From NCBI RefSeq assembly GCF_000024845.1, contig NC_013501.1, positions 3,018,874 through 3,082,873 of the forward strand: a stretch of DNA of 64,000 nt. The letters run 5' to 3'. The stretch comes from Rhodothermus marinus DSM 4252 (lineage in GTDB: Bacteria > Bacteroidota > Rhodothermia > Rhodothermales > Rhodothermaceae). Positions 62,543 through 64,000 of the stretch are shown piece by piece (the first letter of the stretch is position 1; the number at the start of each line of letters is the position of its first letter). Under the pieces are notes generated by a model. The model worked only from the letters and a program-made list of their open reading frames with translations. It made no database searches and was not told the DNA's origin. The position numbers and the translations under genes are program-made.

Positions 62543-63484
62543 ATGCCCATGCAGCTTCCCGAAAGCGCTTCGATCTGTGAGGTAGGACCACGCGACGGCT
62601 TCCAGTATGAAACGACCTTCATCCCCACCGAACGCAAGGTGGCCGTCATCGAGCGGCTCGTTGAGGCCGGTGTGCGCCGTATTCAGGTGACCTCTTTCGT
62701 ACACCCGAAGTGGGTTCCCCAGATGGCCGACGCCGAGGAGGTCTGCCGCCGCCTGCCCGACCGGGACGACGTGATTTTTTCCGGGCTGGCCCTGAACGTG
62801 AAGGGCGTCGAGCGGGCCCATGCAGCCGGACTTCGCTACGTGGACCTTTCGATCGCCACGCACGACGAGCACAGCCTGGCCAACGCAAACATGACCGTGG
62901 CCGAGGCCGTCCGCCAGGCCGAGGCCATGATCCGCCTGGCCCATCATTACGACATGCAGCCGCAGCTCGGACTCCAGACCGTCTTCGGCTACAAACAGCC
63001 CGGCGACACGCCACTACAGCGCATCCGGGAGCTGGCCCGCCGATTCGTGGACCTGGGCCTCGAGTCGTTCTCGCTGGCCGACACGACCGGCATGGCTCAT
63101 CCCGTTCAGATTCAGGAGTACGTGGAGGCCGTGCGCGAAGAGATCGGCGACACGCCGCTCGTGCTGCACCTGCACGACACGCGCGGCATGGGGCTGGCCA
63201 ATGTGCTGGCGGCCCTGCAGTGCGGCGTTACGCGCTTCGACACCTCGCTGGGCGGGCTGGGCGGCTGTCCCTTCATCCCCGGCGCCACGGGCAACATCGC
63301 CACCGAAGACACGGTCTACATGCTCGAGGCCATGGGCGTGCGCACGGGGATCGACTACCGCCGCGTGGCCGAGCTGGCGCTCGAACTCGAAGCGTTCCTG
63401 GGGAAGGAACTGCCCGGCCGCCAGACGCGCCTGCTGGCCCGCCAGCGGGCGCTGGCCGCTTCCGAATCGCGTCCCTGCTCCTGA
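62543..63484 (+). CDS. mvaB: hydroxymethylglutaryl-CoA lyase
   Basis: Splits HMG-CoA into acetyl-CoA and acetoacetate, the last step of leucine breakdown. TIM barrel of 313 residues. ICEVGPRDGFQYE (metal site), HLHDTRGMGLANVLAALQCG and the catalytic cysteine in GGLGGCPFIPGATGNIATED are intact. No other leucine-degradation gene is in the window. The convergent gcvP ends six bases away. Confidence 0.95.
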   Translation: MPMQLPESASICEVGPRDGFQYETTFIPTERKVAVIERLVEAGVRRIQVTSFVHPKWVPQMADAEEVCRRLPDRDDVIFSGLALNVKGVERAHAAGLRYVDLSIATHDEHSLANANMTVAEAVRQAEAMIRLAHHYDMQPQLGLQTVFGYKQPGDTPLQRIRELARRFVDLGLESFSLADTTGMAHPVQIQEYVEAVREEIGDTPLVLHLHDTRGMGLANVLAALQCGVTRFDTSLGGLGGCPFIPGATGNIATEDTVYMLEAMGVRTGIDYRRVAELALELEAFLGKELPGRQTRLLARQRALAASESRPCS

Positions 63485-63490
63485 GCCCGC

Positions 63491-64000
63491 TCAGACGGCG
63501 TAGGCTTCCACGGGCGGGCAGGCGCACACCAGGTTGCGGTCGCCGTAGGCCTCGTCCACGCGCCGCACGGCCGGCCAGAACTTGTGCGTGCGCGTCCACG
63601 GTGCCGGGAAGGCCGCCTTTTCACGGGAGTACGGAAGATCCCAATGGTCCGAGGCCACCATGGTGGCCGTGTGGGGCGCCTGCTTGAGCACGTTGCGCTC
63701 CGGATCGGCCTGGCCCTGCAGCACCTCTTCGATCTCGGCCCGGATCGAGAGCAGCGCCTCACAGAAGCGGTCCAGCTCTTCCTTCGACTCGCTCTCGGTG
63801 GGCTCGATCATCATGGTACCCACCACGGGGAACGAGACCGTCGGCGCATGGAAGCCATAGTCCATCAGCCGCTTGGCCACATCGATTTCCGTGACGCCCT
63901 GCCGCCGGTAGGGCCGCAGGTCCACGATGAATTCGTGCGCCACACGGCCGTTCGGTCCCCGGTACAGGATGTCGTAGCCCGCTTCGAGGCGACGGGCCAG
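63491..64000 (-). CDS. gcvP: glycine dehydrogenase (decarboxylating), C-terminal end (cut by window edge)
   Basis: The last 170 residues of the P-protein of the glycine cleavage system. The frame is open to the right edge and ends at a stop at 63491. Typical C-terminal motifs are present: [62 protein letters not shown] and [19 protein letters not shown]. Confidence 0.93.
   Translation of the reverse strand: MARRLEAGYDILYRGPNGRVAHEFIVDLRPYRRQGVTEIDVAKRLMDYGFHAPTVSFPVVGTMMIEPTESESKEELDRFCEALLSIRAEIEEVLQGQADPERNVLKQAPHTATMVASDHWDLPYSREKAAFPAPWTRTHKFWPAVRRVDEAYGDRNLVCACPPVEAYAV

Overview
The window is about 64 kb of GC-rich bacterial chromosome, densely packed with ordinary single-copy genes. 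The best fit is a thermophilic member of the Rhodothermota, close to Rhodothermus marinus. This rests on remembered protein styles and not on a database search: an outer-membrane TonB-dependent receptor with a carboxypeptidase-like plug extension, a FecI-like sigma factor, a BlaR1-type peptidase carrying a TonB C-terminal domain, AraC proteins with an N-terminal membrane half, several secreted glycosidases, and some promoters with a TAnnTTTG -7 box like those of Bacteroidota. I see no transposase, integrase, CRISPR array, phage gene or rRNA. One tRNA gene is present. No stretch above 300 bases lacks a gene; the longest gap is the AT-rich region at 24228-24494.

Layout. 1-6.3 kb: start of a TonB-dependent receptor, a membrane AraC regulator, a secreted dienelactone-hydrolase-like protein, then TPR protein, VWA protein and rsmA. 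6.4-10.6 kb: a sodium/sugar symporter facing a GH31 alpha-glycosidase, separated by a perfect bidirectional terminator. 10.7-14.7 kb: thymidine kinase, DUF4282 protein and the dnaX-ybaB-recR operon. 14.8-21.1 kb: saccharopine dehydrogenase-like protein, an SDR, and a minus-strand operon of a two-module GH130 protein, a one-module GH130 protein and a GT4 glycosyltransferase. 21.3-24.3 kb: GH3 lipoprotein, a very short FecR-like protein and a FecI-like sigma factor. 24.5-29.4 kb: an RsmF-like methyltransferase with its RNA-binding tail as a separate gene, a ferritin-like/amine oxidase pair, and ispE-xth. 29.5-33.9 kb: a polysaccharide export trio (Wza-like, Wzz-like, Omp85-type barrel). 33.9-43.2 kb: a long minus-strand run of tRNA-Val, anti-sigma, ECF sigma, holA, DinB-like, nuoI, der, EcsC, uppP, rqcH and a small membrane protein. 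43.3-47.2 kb: OsmC, a TrmH-type methyltransferase, an SDR and blaI-blaR1/TonB. 47.3-55.2 kb: a glucuronoyl esterase coupled to an SGNH esterase, a TRAP transporter split over two strands around a LOG/DinB/esterase cassette, and a ferredoxin. 55.4-64 kb: mgsA, ruvB, a DUF3109 protein, rpoN, an orphan histidine kinase, a cysteine-desulfurase-like enzyme, a small unknown protein, HMG-CoA lyase and the end of gcvP.

Working together: three groups suggest polysaccharide use or synthesis (symporter with GH31; GH130/GT4 with the nearby GH3; CE15 with SGNH). The GH130 x3 plus GT4 operon is the best candidate for an uncharacterised system, because it pairs a glycosyltransferase with three phosphorylase-type modules, two of them fused. 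The remaining genes are mostly housekeeping: translation quality control, rRNA methylation, DNA replication and repair, isoprenoid and cell-wall lipid supply.
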